DNA of 64,000 nucleotides from Bolinopsis microptera (taxonomy: Eukaryota > Ctenophora > Tentaculata > Lobata > Bolinopsidae), in the NCBI RefSeq assembly GCF_026151205.1, contig NC_087081.1, positions 11,161,113 to 11,225,112 of the forward strand, written 5' to 3'. Numbering within the stretch: position 1 is the first letter of the stretch; each line of letters opens with the position of its first letter. Below are positions 1 through 10,904 of this stretch, in pieces. A program made the position numbers and the translations under genes. Below the pieces are notes generated by a model. The model was not told the DNA's origin and did not search any database. It saw only the letters and a program-made list of their open reading frames with translations.

Positions 1-1499
1 CTTTCAAATACGTCGTGGAATGTTATTATAAAATAGCTGGATACTATTTGAGTAGTGAATACATGTTACAAGCTATCGATACAGATTACAGGCCTTATTT
101 TAACGTGACATAATAATACAGCAAGTGTGTAAACTCTTGGAGTAAAATCTTAAAACGGGCGTTCATTTTACATGGCGTGAGGTTGTAGCCTAGGCCTTAT
201 ATTCTAATATCATAATAAGTTATTATTATCTTACAAATCATGACTTAAATTTGAATAACATCTTCAATTAGTACAAAATCTGGTCGGCTTGCATTTTGGA
301 ATTACATCTAATTTAGATTCTAAACTCGCCATCGTAGTAAAACTTACAAACCGGAGGCAGGAGTTTTGCCGACAATTTGTTCATGAAATCTGCAGATTAG
401 TTTACAACCAGCGCGGTTGTCAGCAAACTTATAACTTTTGTGGCAGAATGGTGTGGACAAGAGATTTGGACTGAAGTTGAACCGTCTAAAAAGAAACATT
501 TTTAAACATGATTTTGAGTTTTAGATCAAAACCTGGTAGGTATAGCACATTGTTAATCATTTTATGATAATTATAACTATCATTACAGTTATTAGAGTTA
601 ATGAACAATGACATTAATGATTAATATACTTGTCAGTACAGTGCGTCAAGTGCTATAAAAGTTCCACGAAATACCTGACATTTAATCAATTAAAACACAT
701 ATTGTTCCGTTACGCTTCTCATAATTAACATTCTATAGTACCAGCGGGCCCAGACTCATGACTTATTCAACAGATTCGGTATAAGCACTCAGCAGTCAGC
801 ATGTATAGACCCAATATATAAGTATAGACCCAATATTAATGGTCCGGGGAGAATGCTAAATTAATGTAGTCCAATATAAGATATCATTGTCATGCTATGT
901 CTGCTCTGTTATCAAGGTTGTTAAGGTAGACATTATTATTCAGTTGATTACAGCTTCTGTTTGTCATCATATACGCGCCCTGAAACGATTCGTCAGTGCT
1001 GCACGTGTTTTATAGTCTCCGCAGGTCTACAACAGGTGTATAATAAAAGAATATTATCACAGATGGGGGTCATATCAAGTGTCTAATCGGAGCAAGCTTA
1101 TTATTGAAAGTTGGCAAGTTGTAGTTACTCTTAGAGGGATTCAAGCGTGCAAATTGTGCTTATGACGGGGGGAGCCCGTAAATACTTGGCCATTAGCTGT
1201 TTACAATTCCACAGTGTTTTCACTCCTTTAACGCAGACTTTCGAGTGCAGTTGTTTCCGGATTGGACCATCCGATAGGTCGATTTTATCTTAGAGGCTGT
1301 GAAAGTGAAAATCCTGTAATAAAGCTAGGATCCAGATTAGAGCAAGTTTCAAGAGCTCAATCTGAAGTTCACCCATGATTATTTTTAAAAGTAAAGGAGA
1401 TCTCGGAGTCTCTAAGTATAATATTATTGAAATCGGGGAAAAAATTATTTTTAGATACATATTTTCCTTTCTATTCGATCTATTGAATATAGATCTGAC

Positions 1500-1566
1500 T
1501 TTAATATGATTGGCCATTGGGTCTTGCCTCTTGGTACCATGGGTATGACGCACCAATCATATTAAA
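1500..1566. repeat. Short perfect inverted repeat (hairpin)
   Basis: A 14-base arm, TTTAATATGATTGG (1500-1513), is repeated exactly in inverted form at 1553-1566 around a 39-base loop. It could be a miniature element or a structured RNA; there is no other evidence for either. Confidence 0.5.
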
Positions 1567-2250
1567 ATCAACCCCATACGCAATTTCAATTCAAAAGATG
1601 TGTCGACGCATTACTATTACAATAAAATTTTGACAGATTTATTCTCTCGTGCCTAGGACCCAGATCCCAGGCGTATAAGAACTTAGATGAGTAATCTGTT
1701 AAAAGCGCCAAGCGCGTCGACACGTCTTACGAACTAAGTTTACATCCATATTACAACTTTCGATATAACAACTTGTTAAAACTAAGTTAATTTATTACTA
1801 TTAGCTGTAAGTGTAAATTGAGATCAATAATTGAATTCATCATGTTGGGCGCTTTAAACACGATTCGTCAAGAGCCGTGACGACTCGACTGACTCTTCTG
1901 AACATCTAAACATTGTTTAAAGTGATTTTATTTATTTCTGATTAGATTCGAGTACATGTAAAATTATATGCGAGGGAATTATCAATTACTAATAGTTTCA
2001 ACGCTATTATATACATAATAATTTAAGTGTCAGTATGGTAATTCCCTTATTGACAATTCTACTTACTCAACCTGTCCACACTAGAAAAAAATTAATAAAA
2101 TTCAGTTTAAAATAAAAAATATCAGACTCAAGAACTTTGCTTAAATTTTATCATCTGGAAAGTTTGTCGACATAATTGTTAATCTTAAATTTTTGTGAGA
2201 GATGATTAAACATATTAGAGTACTAGCGACCAGTTGTTCGCATCGTTGCG

Positions 2251-2261
2251 GGTTTGAATCC
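2251..2261 (+). promoter_or_regulatory. Possible Pol III B-box (SINE remnant?)
   Basis: GGTTTGAATCC matches the tRNA B-box consensus (GGTTCGANTCC) except for one base. I could not find a clear A-box or a tRNA fold around it, so a tRNA gene is unlikely. A decayed tRNA-derived SINE is possible. Confidence 0.25.
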
Positions 2262-2801
2262 GGTGCCGCTTTCAGCGGTTAAATGCTTTGTCGTGCATTT
2301 ATGTAACCATAAACCACTTAATGCTATAACAGCCGACAAGTACACTCATGAACTCATTACAGAAGATTAAATTCTGACCACTACTCCACGATATTATTTA
2401 TCTTATTATGTCCCTGCGTCAAACCAATGAGCCGACTGTTACAAATAATTTATCGTTCAAAAGACTCCTAACGACCTAGTCAGATCGCCAACTATGGTGT
2501 CACGATATCACAATGGCATAGTCGAACAACTTTCCGATAGCATGTAGGAATTTTTAACGTTTTGCTTCGTTTATAACTACAAATGGGCATTGTCTAAAAT
2601 TTTATTAGTTTTATCTCAGCTTTGACTGATTTTGATCTACTACTACATGTGCACAGTTATATAGTTGTTTTTACTGTAAAATGTGTGCTTGGTAGGGCGG
2701 ATAATACCACTTCACTGTTATTGTCATGGATAGACTGTGAATGTGAACTGGGCCTTGCAGCGTCACTCTCTCTCTCTCACTTGCTCAATTGTACTCGTGA
2801 C

Positions 2802-3077
2802 ATGAAAGTGTTATCTGAACGGCGGGCTTCTTCTTATGAGCTTCCTCTCCCGGAGGAAGCCGAGCTGACGATGCCAAAGAACAATTTTTCAAAAAGGTAC
2901 CATGATATGCTTTATCATTTTTTACTGACAATCATTTTGATTATTTTCATGGGGATCATTCCCGTTTTAGTAGGCAAAACATTTAAAAGTTTCTGCGCTC
3001 ATTTGAGCGGATTCTGGACACATTTTGCAGTTGAGCCAATCGATGAATTAACACCGAATGGAGGCGATTTTAACTGA
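2802..3077 (+). CDS. Possible small single-pass membrane protein (91 aa)
   Basis: I do not recognise this ORF. Starting at the ATG at 2802 it encodes 91 residues. A polar, acidic N-terminus (SSYELPLPEEAELTMPK near residues 10-26) is followed by a strongly hydrophobic stretch at about residues 37-57 (LYHFLLTIILIIFMGIIPVL), then a basic KTFK segment and an acidic/polar tail ending NGGDFN. The reading frame is open further upstream but lacks an ATG there, so I chose the internal ATG. The composition is more protein-like than most ORFs of this size here: charged flank, one membrane span, soluble tail. It may instead be an exon of a larger gene or a chance ORF. Confidence 0.35.
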   Translation: MKVLSERRASSYELPLPEEAELTMPKNNFSKRYHDMLYHFLLTIILIIFMGIIPVLVGKTFKSFCAHLSGFWTHFAVEPIDELTPNGGDFN

Positions 3078-3805
3078 TAAGCACTAGAAAAAGATAAGAA
3101 ATAGAAAAAGATAAGAAATGACGAGTCAGGTCTTGTCAGGATATCAAGAAGCGGACCCTCCTATGTGACCCTCACTAGGGAGACAGACGACTGTGGTGCT
3201 TTCCTCAGATTACTCGCTTACCGGAGAGAGGTAATGCTCCTTTTTATTGCTCCTTTTTAACGGACAGAGGTAATGTTCCTTTTTAGTGAGTTTTTTTAAC
3301 GGAGAGGGGTAACGCTCCTATTTATTTACTAATTTATATGGAAGAGAGGTTATATATTATATGATGGTTATACTTATTTTTTTAACAATTCCCGTTTGGT
3401 AATACACCTTATCCATGTGCACTTTAAATCACTTTTATTCTAGAAACTGTGAATGAAACTGTGATCAATACCACTGCAATTTTTTTCCCGCATAGTTTGC
3501 TAGAACGTCAAAAATAAGAAACTAAACACGAGTCCTAGATTGAGTCCATCTTCCGAGATCCCTCTTCCCAGGATTCGACATAAAAAGTTGAACCATCGAC
3601 TCTGGCAATAGTTCACGGGAACGCACACGCATTTAGTAGATTTTACGGCTATAATGTCGTTGTACACGGCCATACAGTAATATCATTACATTGAAAGGTT
3701 TCATCCATTTATGTCCTTCCTTGATCGTGCCAGTGCCGTTAATAAACCATCAAACTTGACACAAATTTGTGCTTTATCTGCTTTTGTGTTCTGTTGATCC
3801 TCAAA
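3078..3805. other. Non-coding spacer with weak tandem repeats
   Basis: No gene seen. At about 3220-3345 a unit of roughly 45 bases (containing GAGAGGTAATGCTCC) recurs imperfectly about three times. Confidence 0.4.
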
Positions 3806-6800
3806 ATGCTTCTGTTTGAACCCAAGAACCGTTGGAGACTATCCGAGGATGATAGCCCTGTACGTGCTAAAGCGGACAGCCTGGAGCTTTATCTTAAAGC
3901 TACCCAGGGAATGATCGACCAGAACTTGCTGGCATCATCGCCTCCCTCCAAGTTCAAGGTAATTTTGGGACAAATGGTTTCTAATCGTGACAAAGTCTTG
4001 ACCTTTGAAGTTTGACGTCTACGTAACAATAAGATACAATATGCTGATTTGATGAGAATAATAATAATAATACTTTGGTCCACCCTAACAAGTTAACGAC
4101 CCTATAGTTAGCTATTTAATGGGTGATCCCCTTGTTTAATGTCTCAATAAATGTCTGGCGGCTTATCTGAATAACTTTTAGTAGAGTGCACCTTACCTAC
4201 TCTTACAGGATTGGCAGTGCACCTTGCCTACTCACTACTGTTACAGGATCAACAATATGGTTCAGCCCCTAGGTATCAATAGCAATAGTGTCAGTTAGGA
4301 CGCTCTAACAAGAGCCTTTACTATCCATACCATAGTTCTTGTAAATTGAAACCTTTAAAACTTACAGCATAACCTTTAAATTTGCAACAGCTCGAGGCAT
4401 ATAACTACCGGATGGATTGAATATAAAAGTAGTTTGTTTGAGCGGAAGAATTTTTGTTTGCTAAATATTTCCCGGTATTTATGTGGTTTTTCATCGAGGA
4501 CATACTAAAACAGTTTTGGTAATTGGCTCACGCTCAATTTTGACCAAATGAATCAATCAACAGTTCAAACTAATCACACAACGTAAAAAACGGGGAATGG
4601 TATAAAAACAACATACTTTGTCAGATTTTTACTGCGCTCTAGTAAGATCTATGGCATGGTGTTAGGATTAGGATCTTTGGTGTGATCATTAGGATCATGT
4701 CTTCATCTCCAGCACTGTAATCCGTTTCACTAATTCCTCCACACTCCAGAGACCTATATATCTAAATTTCGAACGATTTTCGATGTTTTTCTCGATTCTA
4801 GACAAAAAATTCACCGTCATTAATTGTTGCACTATAGCCAGTCTAAGACATAAAATATGTTCGTTTTGTTTTGATTCGTTGCAGTATCAAATTTGTTAGT
4901 TGGTGATTAGCAGTTGGCAAAGAGGTTTACGCTTTAATTTGAAGGCTGTTCTGTACCATAATCCTGAAGAATAAGCTTATAATTTTACAATTTTCACCAA
5001 ATCTGTTCCTTTTAAAGATAGACAGTTTTTCCAACACTTCAAGCGGTCTAAGTATAAAGCAGTCTAGTATTTTATAGTAGGTATGTTTTCTCAGGAGTGC
5101 CCACTGGGGTTTTATTATGATTATGATGTAGTTAATAAATTAGTCCATTAGAGACAATCCCCTCACGAGGGGCTTTCAATCAGACAATGCCAGCACCTCT
5201 CCGACGTCAACGAACCAAGGCCACGGTAAGTGATTAGGTTATCACTTAATTGATAATAATTAATAACTTGATTAATAAGTATTAAAATGATTTTTTAATT
5301 GGACTCTACATTTCACTTATCATAGTTAAAATTTCAATCCTCATTTTCGAAATTTTTTACTGTTAAGTGAAACAGCGTAAGTTACTTACCTTAAGTGGCT
5401 CCTACCTTAGCTCCTTAAGTAACTCCTCAAGTAGCTTCTACAAATCTGCCAGAGAAATGATCTGTTCGAAACTCATTGCATTACATACAGCGAAATCTCT
5501 CTTTAGTGAAACTCGAAAATAAACACCGCAAAACAGTTATCTTCAATCTAAACTCGTTCTGTACTTGATTACATTGTCTATTAGTAAGCACTGAGCATCA
5601 TGTACCACTTAGGTGAAGGGCTCACATTTGGGCGTTTCATAGGATGTCACATGGGGTGCAGGCCGCAGGGGTGTGCTAGGGGTGCACTAGGGGCTTAAGG
5701 GTGAACTAGGGGTGCACTAGGGGTGTACTAAGGGTGCACTAGGGGTGTACTAGGGGTGCACTAGGGGATGTACTAGGGTGCACTAGGGGTGCACTAGGGG
5801 TGCACTAGGGGTGCACTAGGGGTGCACTAGGGGAGCATTAGGGGTGTACTAGGGGAGCATTAGGGGTGTACTAGGGGTGTACTAGGGGTGCACTAGGAGT
5901 GCACTAGGGGTGCACTAGGGGTGCACTAAGGGTGCACTAGGGGTGTACTAGGGGTGCACTAGGGGTGTACTAGGGGTGCACTAGGGGTGTACTAGGGGTG
6001 TACTAGGGGTGTACTAGGGGTGCACTAGGGGTGCACTAGGGGTGTACTAGGGGTGTACTAGGGGTGCACTAGGGGATGTACTAGGGGTGCACTAGGGGTG
6101 TACTAGGGGAGCATTAGGGGTGTACTAGGGGAGCATTAGGGGTGTACTAGGGGTGCACTAGGGGTGCACTAGGAGTGAACTAGGGGTGCACTAGGGGTGC
6201 ACTAGAGGTGTACTAGGGGTGCACTAGGGGTGTACTAGGGGTGCACTAGGGGATGTACTAGGGGTGCACTAGGGGTGCACTAGGGGTGCACTAGGGGATG
6301 TACTAGGGGTGCACTAGAGGTGTACTAGGGGTGTACTAGGGATGTACTAGGGGTGCACTAGGGGTGCACTAGGGGTGCACTAGGGGATGTACTAGGGGTG
6401 TACTAGGGGTGCACTAGGGGTGTACTAGGGGTGTACTAGGGGTGTACTAGGGGTGCACTAGGGGTGCACTAGGGGTGCACTAGGGGTGTACTAGGGGTGC
6501 ACTAGGGGATGTACTAGGGGTGCACTAGGGGTGTACTAGGGGTGTACTAGGGGAGCATTAGGGGTGTACTAGGGGTGCACTAGGGGTGCACTAGGAGTGC
6601 ACTAGGGGTGTACTAGGGGTGCACTAAGGGTGCACTAGGGGTGTACTAGGGGTGCACTAGGGGTGTACTAGGGGTGCACTAGGGGTGTACTAGGGGTGTA
6701 CTAGGGGTGTACTAGGGGTGCACTAGGGGTGCACTAGGGGTGTACTAGGGGTGTACTAGGGGTGCACTAGGGGATGTACTAGGGGTGCACTAGGGGTGTA

Positions 6801-7469
6801 CTAGGGGAGCATTAGGGGTGTACTAGGGGAGCATTAGGGGTGTACTAGGGGTGCACTAGGGGTGCACTAGGAGTGAACTAGGGGTGCACTAGGGGTGCAC
6901 TAGAGGTGTACTAGGGGTGCACTAGGGGTGTACTAGGGGTGCACTAGGGGATGTACTAGGGGTGCACTAGGGGTGCACTAGGGGTGCACTAGGGGATGTA
7001 CTAGGGGTGCACTAGAGGTGTACTAGGGGTGTACTAGGGATGTACTAGGGGTGCACTAGGGGTGCACTAGGGGTGCACTAGGGGATGTACTAGGGGTGCA
7101 CTAGAGGTGTACTAGGGGTGTACTAGGGATGTACTAGGGGTGCACTAGGGGTGTACTAGGAGTGTACTAGGGGTGTACTAGGGGTGTACTAGGGGAGCAC
7201 TAGGGGTGTACTAGGGGTGTACTAGGAGTGTACTAGGGGTGCACTAGGGGTGCACTAGAGGTGTACTAGGGGTGTACTAGGGGTGCACTAGGGGTGTACT
7301 AGGGGTGCACTAGGGGTGCACTAGGGGATGTACTAGGGGTGCACTAGGGGATGTACTAGGGGTGCACTAGGGGTGCACTAGGGGTGCACTAGGGGATGTA
7401 CTAGGGGTGCACTAGGAGTACTTGAGAAACATAAGTGCAGACCTGCAGCTTTCGCAGGGCCAACACTAG
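3806..7469 (+). CDS. Tentative three-exon gene for a small basic protein (68 aa)
   Basis: This is an unrecognised gene model. Exon 1 (3806-3958) starts MLLFEPKNRWRLSEDD and ends at a good donor, TTCAAG/gtaatt, in phase 0. Exon 2 (5184-5225) is bounded by tcaatcag/ACA and CCACG/gtaagt and encodes TMPAPLRRQRTKAT, again phase 0. A third acceptor, ttcgcag/GGC at 7458, adds GQH and a stop (7467-7469). The phases agree across all junctions, and exon 1 reads like real protein (DSLELYLKATQGMIDQ). The 1.75-kb minisatellite would lie in intron 2. Exon 1 could instead join exons I did not find, and the tiny terminal exons are weak evidence. No function can be proposed. Confidence 0.35.
5667..7420 (+). 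repeat. Minisatellite, 11-bp unit GGGGTGCACTA, about 1.75 kb
   Basis: Roughly 160 head-to-tail copies of an 11-base unit. The main variants are GGGGTGCACTA and GGGGTGTACTA; a 12-base form (GGGGATGTACTA) and GGGGAGCATTA recur. Rare variants fall in the same order about 698 bases apart: CACTAAGGGTG near 5925 and 6623, GGAGTGAACTA near 6173 and 6871. This shows an internal duplication, a higher-order repeat. The G-rich strand has G-runs separated by 7 bases, so nearly any four consecutive units fit the usual G-quadruplex pattern. Confidence 0.97.
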
Positions 7470-7780
7470 CTTCGACTGTGAGTTCTGATGATACTCAATG
7501 TTCAGCCATTAGAATAAAATGTGAACTTGGTAACTTGGCCCGTGGCCTTGACTTCTTTGTGGGTTGTAAAAAAAGCCTGGAATTTTCTTTCAAATGCAGC
7601 CCAAAATATTTGAACAATCCACCAAATTTTCATCGTCTGAAACGTTTTAACAGGAGTCTTGTCAACAGAAATGCAACGTGCCATCACCAAAATTCTTCGT
7701 TGAGTGGACGAGTCTGCACCTGTAGACATTGTCTAAGCAAATCGGTAATAATATTCCGGAATATCGTATCATCGGAATGA

Positions 7781-8591
7781 CAACCTTGTTCTTAACCGGC
7801 CATTAGGTTATTACGAAACAATAAATGAAGTGATTAGAAACTACTTATAAAGTGGTTAGAAACAAGATATGAAGTGTATCGTTTTAAACTGAGCACGTAA
7901 CTTTGTAATGAGTTTTTAAGTAGTATAGTTACCAAATTTCAAGTTCCATCAAGTACCTAAACAAGTTAAAGCTGGCTGCTAGTCTAAACTGTTCAGCAAA
8001 ATATTTAATGACCCATTACCATGAACCGTCACCATGAAATGTCAGCGAAACATTAATCATGTCATTGACCGGGCGAGTTGCCATATAGTAGTGCATATAT
8101 ATGTATTATATATTATACAGTTCACATACTATAGTGAAAAGCCAATTTGATAAGTGAGCAAATAAGCTTCACGCACGAGACACCATATTTTGGTATGTTA
8201 TAGTGAAATACGTTTGTAGTTCGTGGAATGTGACAAAAACTTACAATGCTTTACGATCAAAGCCAATTCCAGGTAGGTTCCACTTCCAGGTACGCGTGTC
8301 TAATAATTATGTAGGAAAACAAACTATGCGGATAATAAATTGATTATAATTAAGTTTCGCATGTATTTTATTTTCATACTTATTTAGGACACAGTAGTGG
8401 TCAGTGTTTGGCCTGGCTCTTTATTTGGCCGTATTTCAAACAGTTTCATTTGGTACTGTTTGACTACAAGATGTATTGTTTAATTTTTCTTGCTTTTAAT
8501 TTCAGCGCATTCATTTTTACGTTCATGTTAGCTATTAAGGATAACACTTCATAACATCAGCTGAACCTAATAACTTATAATACAGAAGTAG
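7781..8591. other. Intergenic, no gene recognised
   Basis: AT-rich with a short AT-dinucleotide stretch near 8093-8118. The 5' untranslated region of LINE-A probably begins somewhere here, but I cannot place the junction. Confidence 0.4.
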
Positions 8592-8627
8592 TACGTACTC
8601 CAGCTAGTTCTTAATCTGGGTCTCAAC

Positions 8628-10904
8628 TTGACTAGGAAGTCCAAAAACGGTCAGGATTACAGAATTAGAGTCTATTCATTTAAAGACGACACCACCATTG
8701 TTGAAAAACAACTGCGATTTTTCTCGAGAGATACCTGCGACAAGATTCTTAACAGTGCCTCGTCTAAGAATCTCAACAAGTGGATAGATCTTTGTGGCCT
8801 AACCAGTCAGAAAACAAACGAGCGAAGTCAAACTGCAATTAAAGCGTTTTTTAACCTTGTGATTGACAACAAATACAGCACGTACCCGTCAGCACCTCTC
8901 ATAACTAGTCTGGTCGAGAAAATGGCAGTTGATTCGCTAGATCGAGAACTCAAAAGGTTTGAAATAAACTTCAACCCGCAAACTCCTGTTGACAATAAAA
9001 AGAAACTGCTGCGTGACCACGTCAACGCTATTGGGCGCGAAGCTAGAAAGGCAAATCCACCAGATCTCATTAACTCTGAGACTGACTCTGAGTCAATATC
9101 TTCTGAACTCAGCGATGCCTCTAGCAGAAAGGGCTACAAAAGCTGTAACTCGAACAACAGCTCCAGTAACAGTGCACAGGGCAAGACGCAGAATACAGAA
9201 AAGAAAGTAAAGGTCAAAGTTAAGAAGACGAGGAAAGCAAGACAGATCTTAACCCCCGGCAAAATTAAGGTCCCTTGCAGCACTCACGAATCGATAGAAA
9301 ACTCAATACGACTCCTTGAGCAGAACTTACTAGAATTCCAAGAAAAGCTAGCAAACCAAGATTCAGTTCTGTCCTCCTTAGCCAGTCAACTCAACTCCAG
9401 CGCCCCACTAACCAGCTCAAAATCTCTAGCCACGCTGGTCAACAAAAACAAAACAATATTTGACACCCTAAATATTCAGCAAAACTCTATCGACAATATC
9501 ATGGACAGAATGATAGAAGGAGAAAAGGAACGGAAACGTATCCAAGACCAAGCTCACAGAGCAACGGCAGAAAAGGTTTTTCGATCCAAGACCCTTGAAC
9601 TTGAAAAACAGATAGCTGATTCAGCCAAGGAGGTTAACTACTTAAAAAGCGAGCTCGCAAGAATGAAAAACAACGAGCCGAACCAATCCAATGAGATACG
9701 CATAATACAGGCTAGACACAGCGAAGAACTCAGAAAACTCAAATCCGATATCATGGGGATGAAGAGTGTACCCGGAAGTCATTCGAACGGGGTCAATTAT
9801 CCCAACCAATATGATGGAGTTGACGAAAAATGTGCGATCCTAAGTCATTTGGAAAGTTTCAATAGACGCGCTACGAATGAGTTAGGAGACAAGATTCTCC
9901 AAGGACAACGAGAAGGGTTTGAACTTATCAGCCGAGAGATTACAGCGTGTCTCAAAGATCTATCTAAAATCAACACAGCAGGTCAAGAAGGTAACATCCA
10001 GCCTGCTAACAAACCTCGTGCTAATAGTTTTGAACCGGAACACCAAAACGATGCCGCCAACAAAACCCCCGAGGACCCCCTTACAAGACCAAACGACAAA
10101 AAACGCACGGCACCACACAAAGGAAAGAAAGAGAATATGCCGAGTCAAAAGGCTGAAGACCCAGCAACCTTTTTGTCCGAGGGAACCACTAAAAGCACGA
10201 CAACTGCTGGTGCCAATAAACAAAGCAAAAATAACAGTGATGGCACCCCTGTTAACCGTGAAACGTACCGTCGTGACAACTTCAATCCTCAACATTGGCA
10301 CACCCGGAAATGTGTAGTCATTCACGACGCACACTTCAATACCTTCGACGAATCAAGATTCACGAAACGTTTTGATGTCAAGAGGATAGAATATGATACT
10401 GCCGTATCAGCTAGCAGGGACCAAAACTTAGTAAAAAAAGTCTCAGAAATCAACCCTGAAGCCATTTATATCCATCTAGGGCAACTAGATGTTCTGAAGA
10501 ATACGCCAGGAAACACGATACTAGATGGTATGAAGAAAATCTTGGATGACCTAACAAAAGCAACCTCAGCAAAGATATGTGTTTCGCAGATTATTCCACT
10601 CCCCGGCTATCCACAAGGCAGCAGTACCATAAGACAGATAAACTCTGAACTAAGCGAATACGTCAAATCCAAGAATAATGCTAGCCTAGACATAAAAATA
10701 TGCACGCAAAACAATGACAATCTCGGAGGATTCATCCAGCGCAGCGTAGGACCACATGGAGTCTTGTTGGGTCTCGATGAACGAGGGGCTCGGAAATTGT
10801 GGCTTCATCTCCGTGACGGACTATTTAGATCTCTCGACATTGAGCTATCAAGAGGGACTAAAAACTCAATCAAACCTCAACAGAAGAAAAACCATAATGG
10901 ATAG
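8628..10904 (+). CDS. LINE-A ORF1 protein (coiled coil, degenerate esterase-like C-terminus)
   Basis: About 758 residues. A basic linker with KVKVKKTRKARQ lies near residues 194-206. Heptad-like coiled-coil segments occupy about residues 220-260 and 330-370, and a low-complexity polar region about 440-560. The C-terminal 190 residues (from KCVVIHDAHF) have the alternating strand/helix pattern of an SGNH hydrolase, but the usual GDS and GxND blocks are altered (VIHDAHF, HLGQLDVL), so activity is doubtful. ORF1 proteins bind the element RNA as a multimer. The frame is open from 8592 but has no ATG before about residue 98; the position given begins with TTG. Either initiation is at a non-AUG codon, the start has mutated, or the 5' part is missing. 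Confidence 0.85.
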   Translation: MTRKSKNGQDYRIRVYSFKDDTTIVEKQLRFFSRDTCDKILNSASSKNLNKWIDLCGLTSQKTNERSQTAIKAFFNLVIDNKYSTYPSAPLITSLVEKMAVDSLDRELKRFEINFNPQTPVDNKKKLLRDHVNAIGREARKANPPDLINSETDSESISSELSDASSRKGYKSCNSNNSSSNSAQGKTQNTEKKVKVKVKKTRKARQILTPGKIKVPCSTHESIENSIRLLEQNLLEFQEKLANQDSVLSSLASQLNSSAPLTSSKSLATLVNKNKTIFDTLNIQQNSIDNIMDRMIEGEKERKRIQDQAHRATAEKVFRSKTLELEKQIADSAKEVNYLKSELARMKNNEPNQSNEIRIIQARHSEELRKLKSDIMGMKSVPGSHSNGVNYPNQYDGVDEKCAILSHLESFNRRATNELGDKILQGQREGFELISREITACLKDLSKINTAGQEGNIQPANKPRANSFEPEHQNDAANKTPEDPLTRPNDKKRTAPHKGKKENMPSQKAEDPATFLSEGTTKSTTTAGANKQSKNNSDGTPVNRETYRRDNFNPQHWHTRKCVVIHDAHFNTFDESRFTKRFDVKRIEYDTAVSASRDQNLVKKVSEINPEAIYIHLGQLDVLKNTPGNTILDGMKKILDDLTKATSAKICVSQIIPLPGYPQGSSTIRQINSELSEYVKSKNNASLDIKICTQNNDNLGGFIQRSVGPHGVLLGLDERGARKLWLHLRDGLFRSLDIELSRGTKNSIKPQQKKNHNG

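Larger units (their letters stand above)
1..2600. other. Intergenic, no gene recognised
   Basis: AT-rich sequence with only short open frames that look random. I see no convincing exon. Two small items are listed separately: a 14-bp inverted repeat at 1500-1566 and a possible Pol III B-box at 2251-2261. Confidence 0.5.

Noticed and set aside
2221-2290. tRNA gene
   Set aside because: A near-consensus B-box is present but no acceptor stem, anticodon arm or A-box could be found.
7502-7780. Open frames on both strands (plus 100 aa, minus 75 aa) just after the minisatellite
   Set aside because: Neither has recognisable motifs, they overlap each other, and the plus frame does not fit the phase of the tentative upstream exons.
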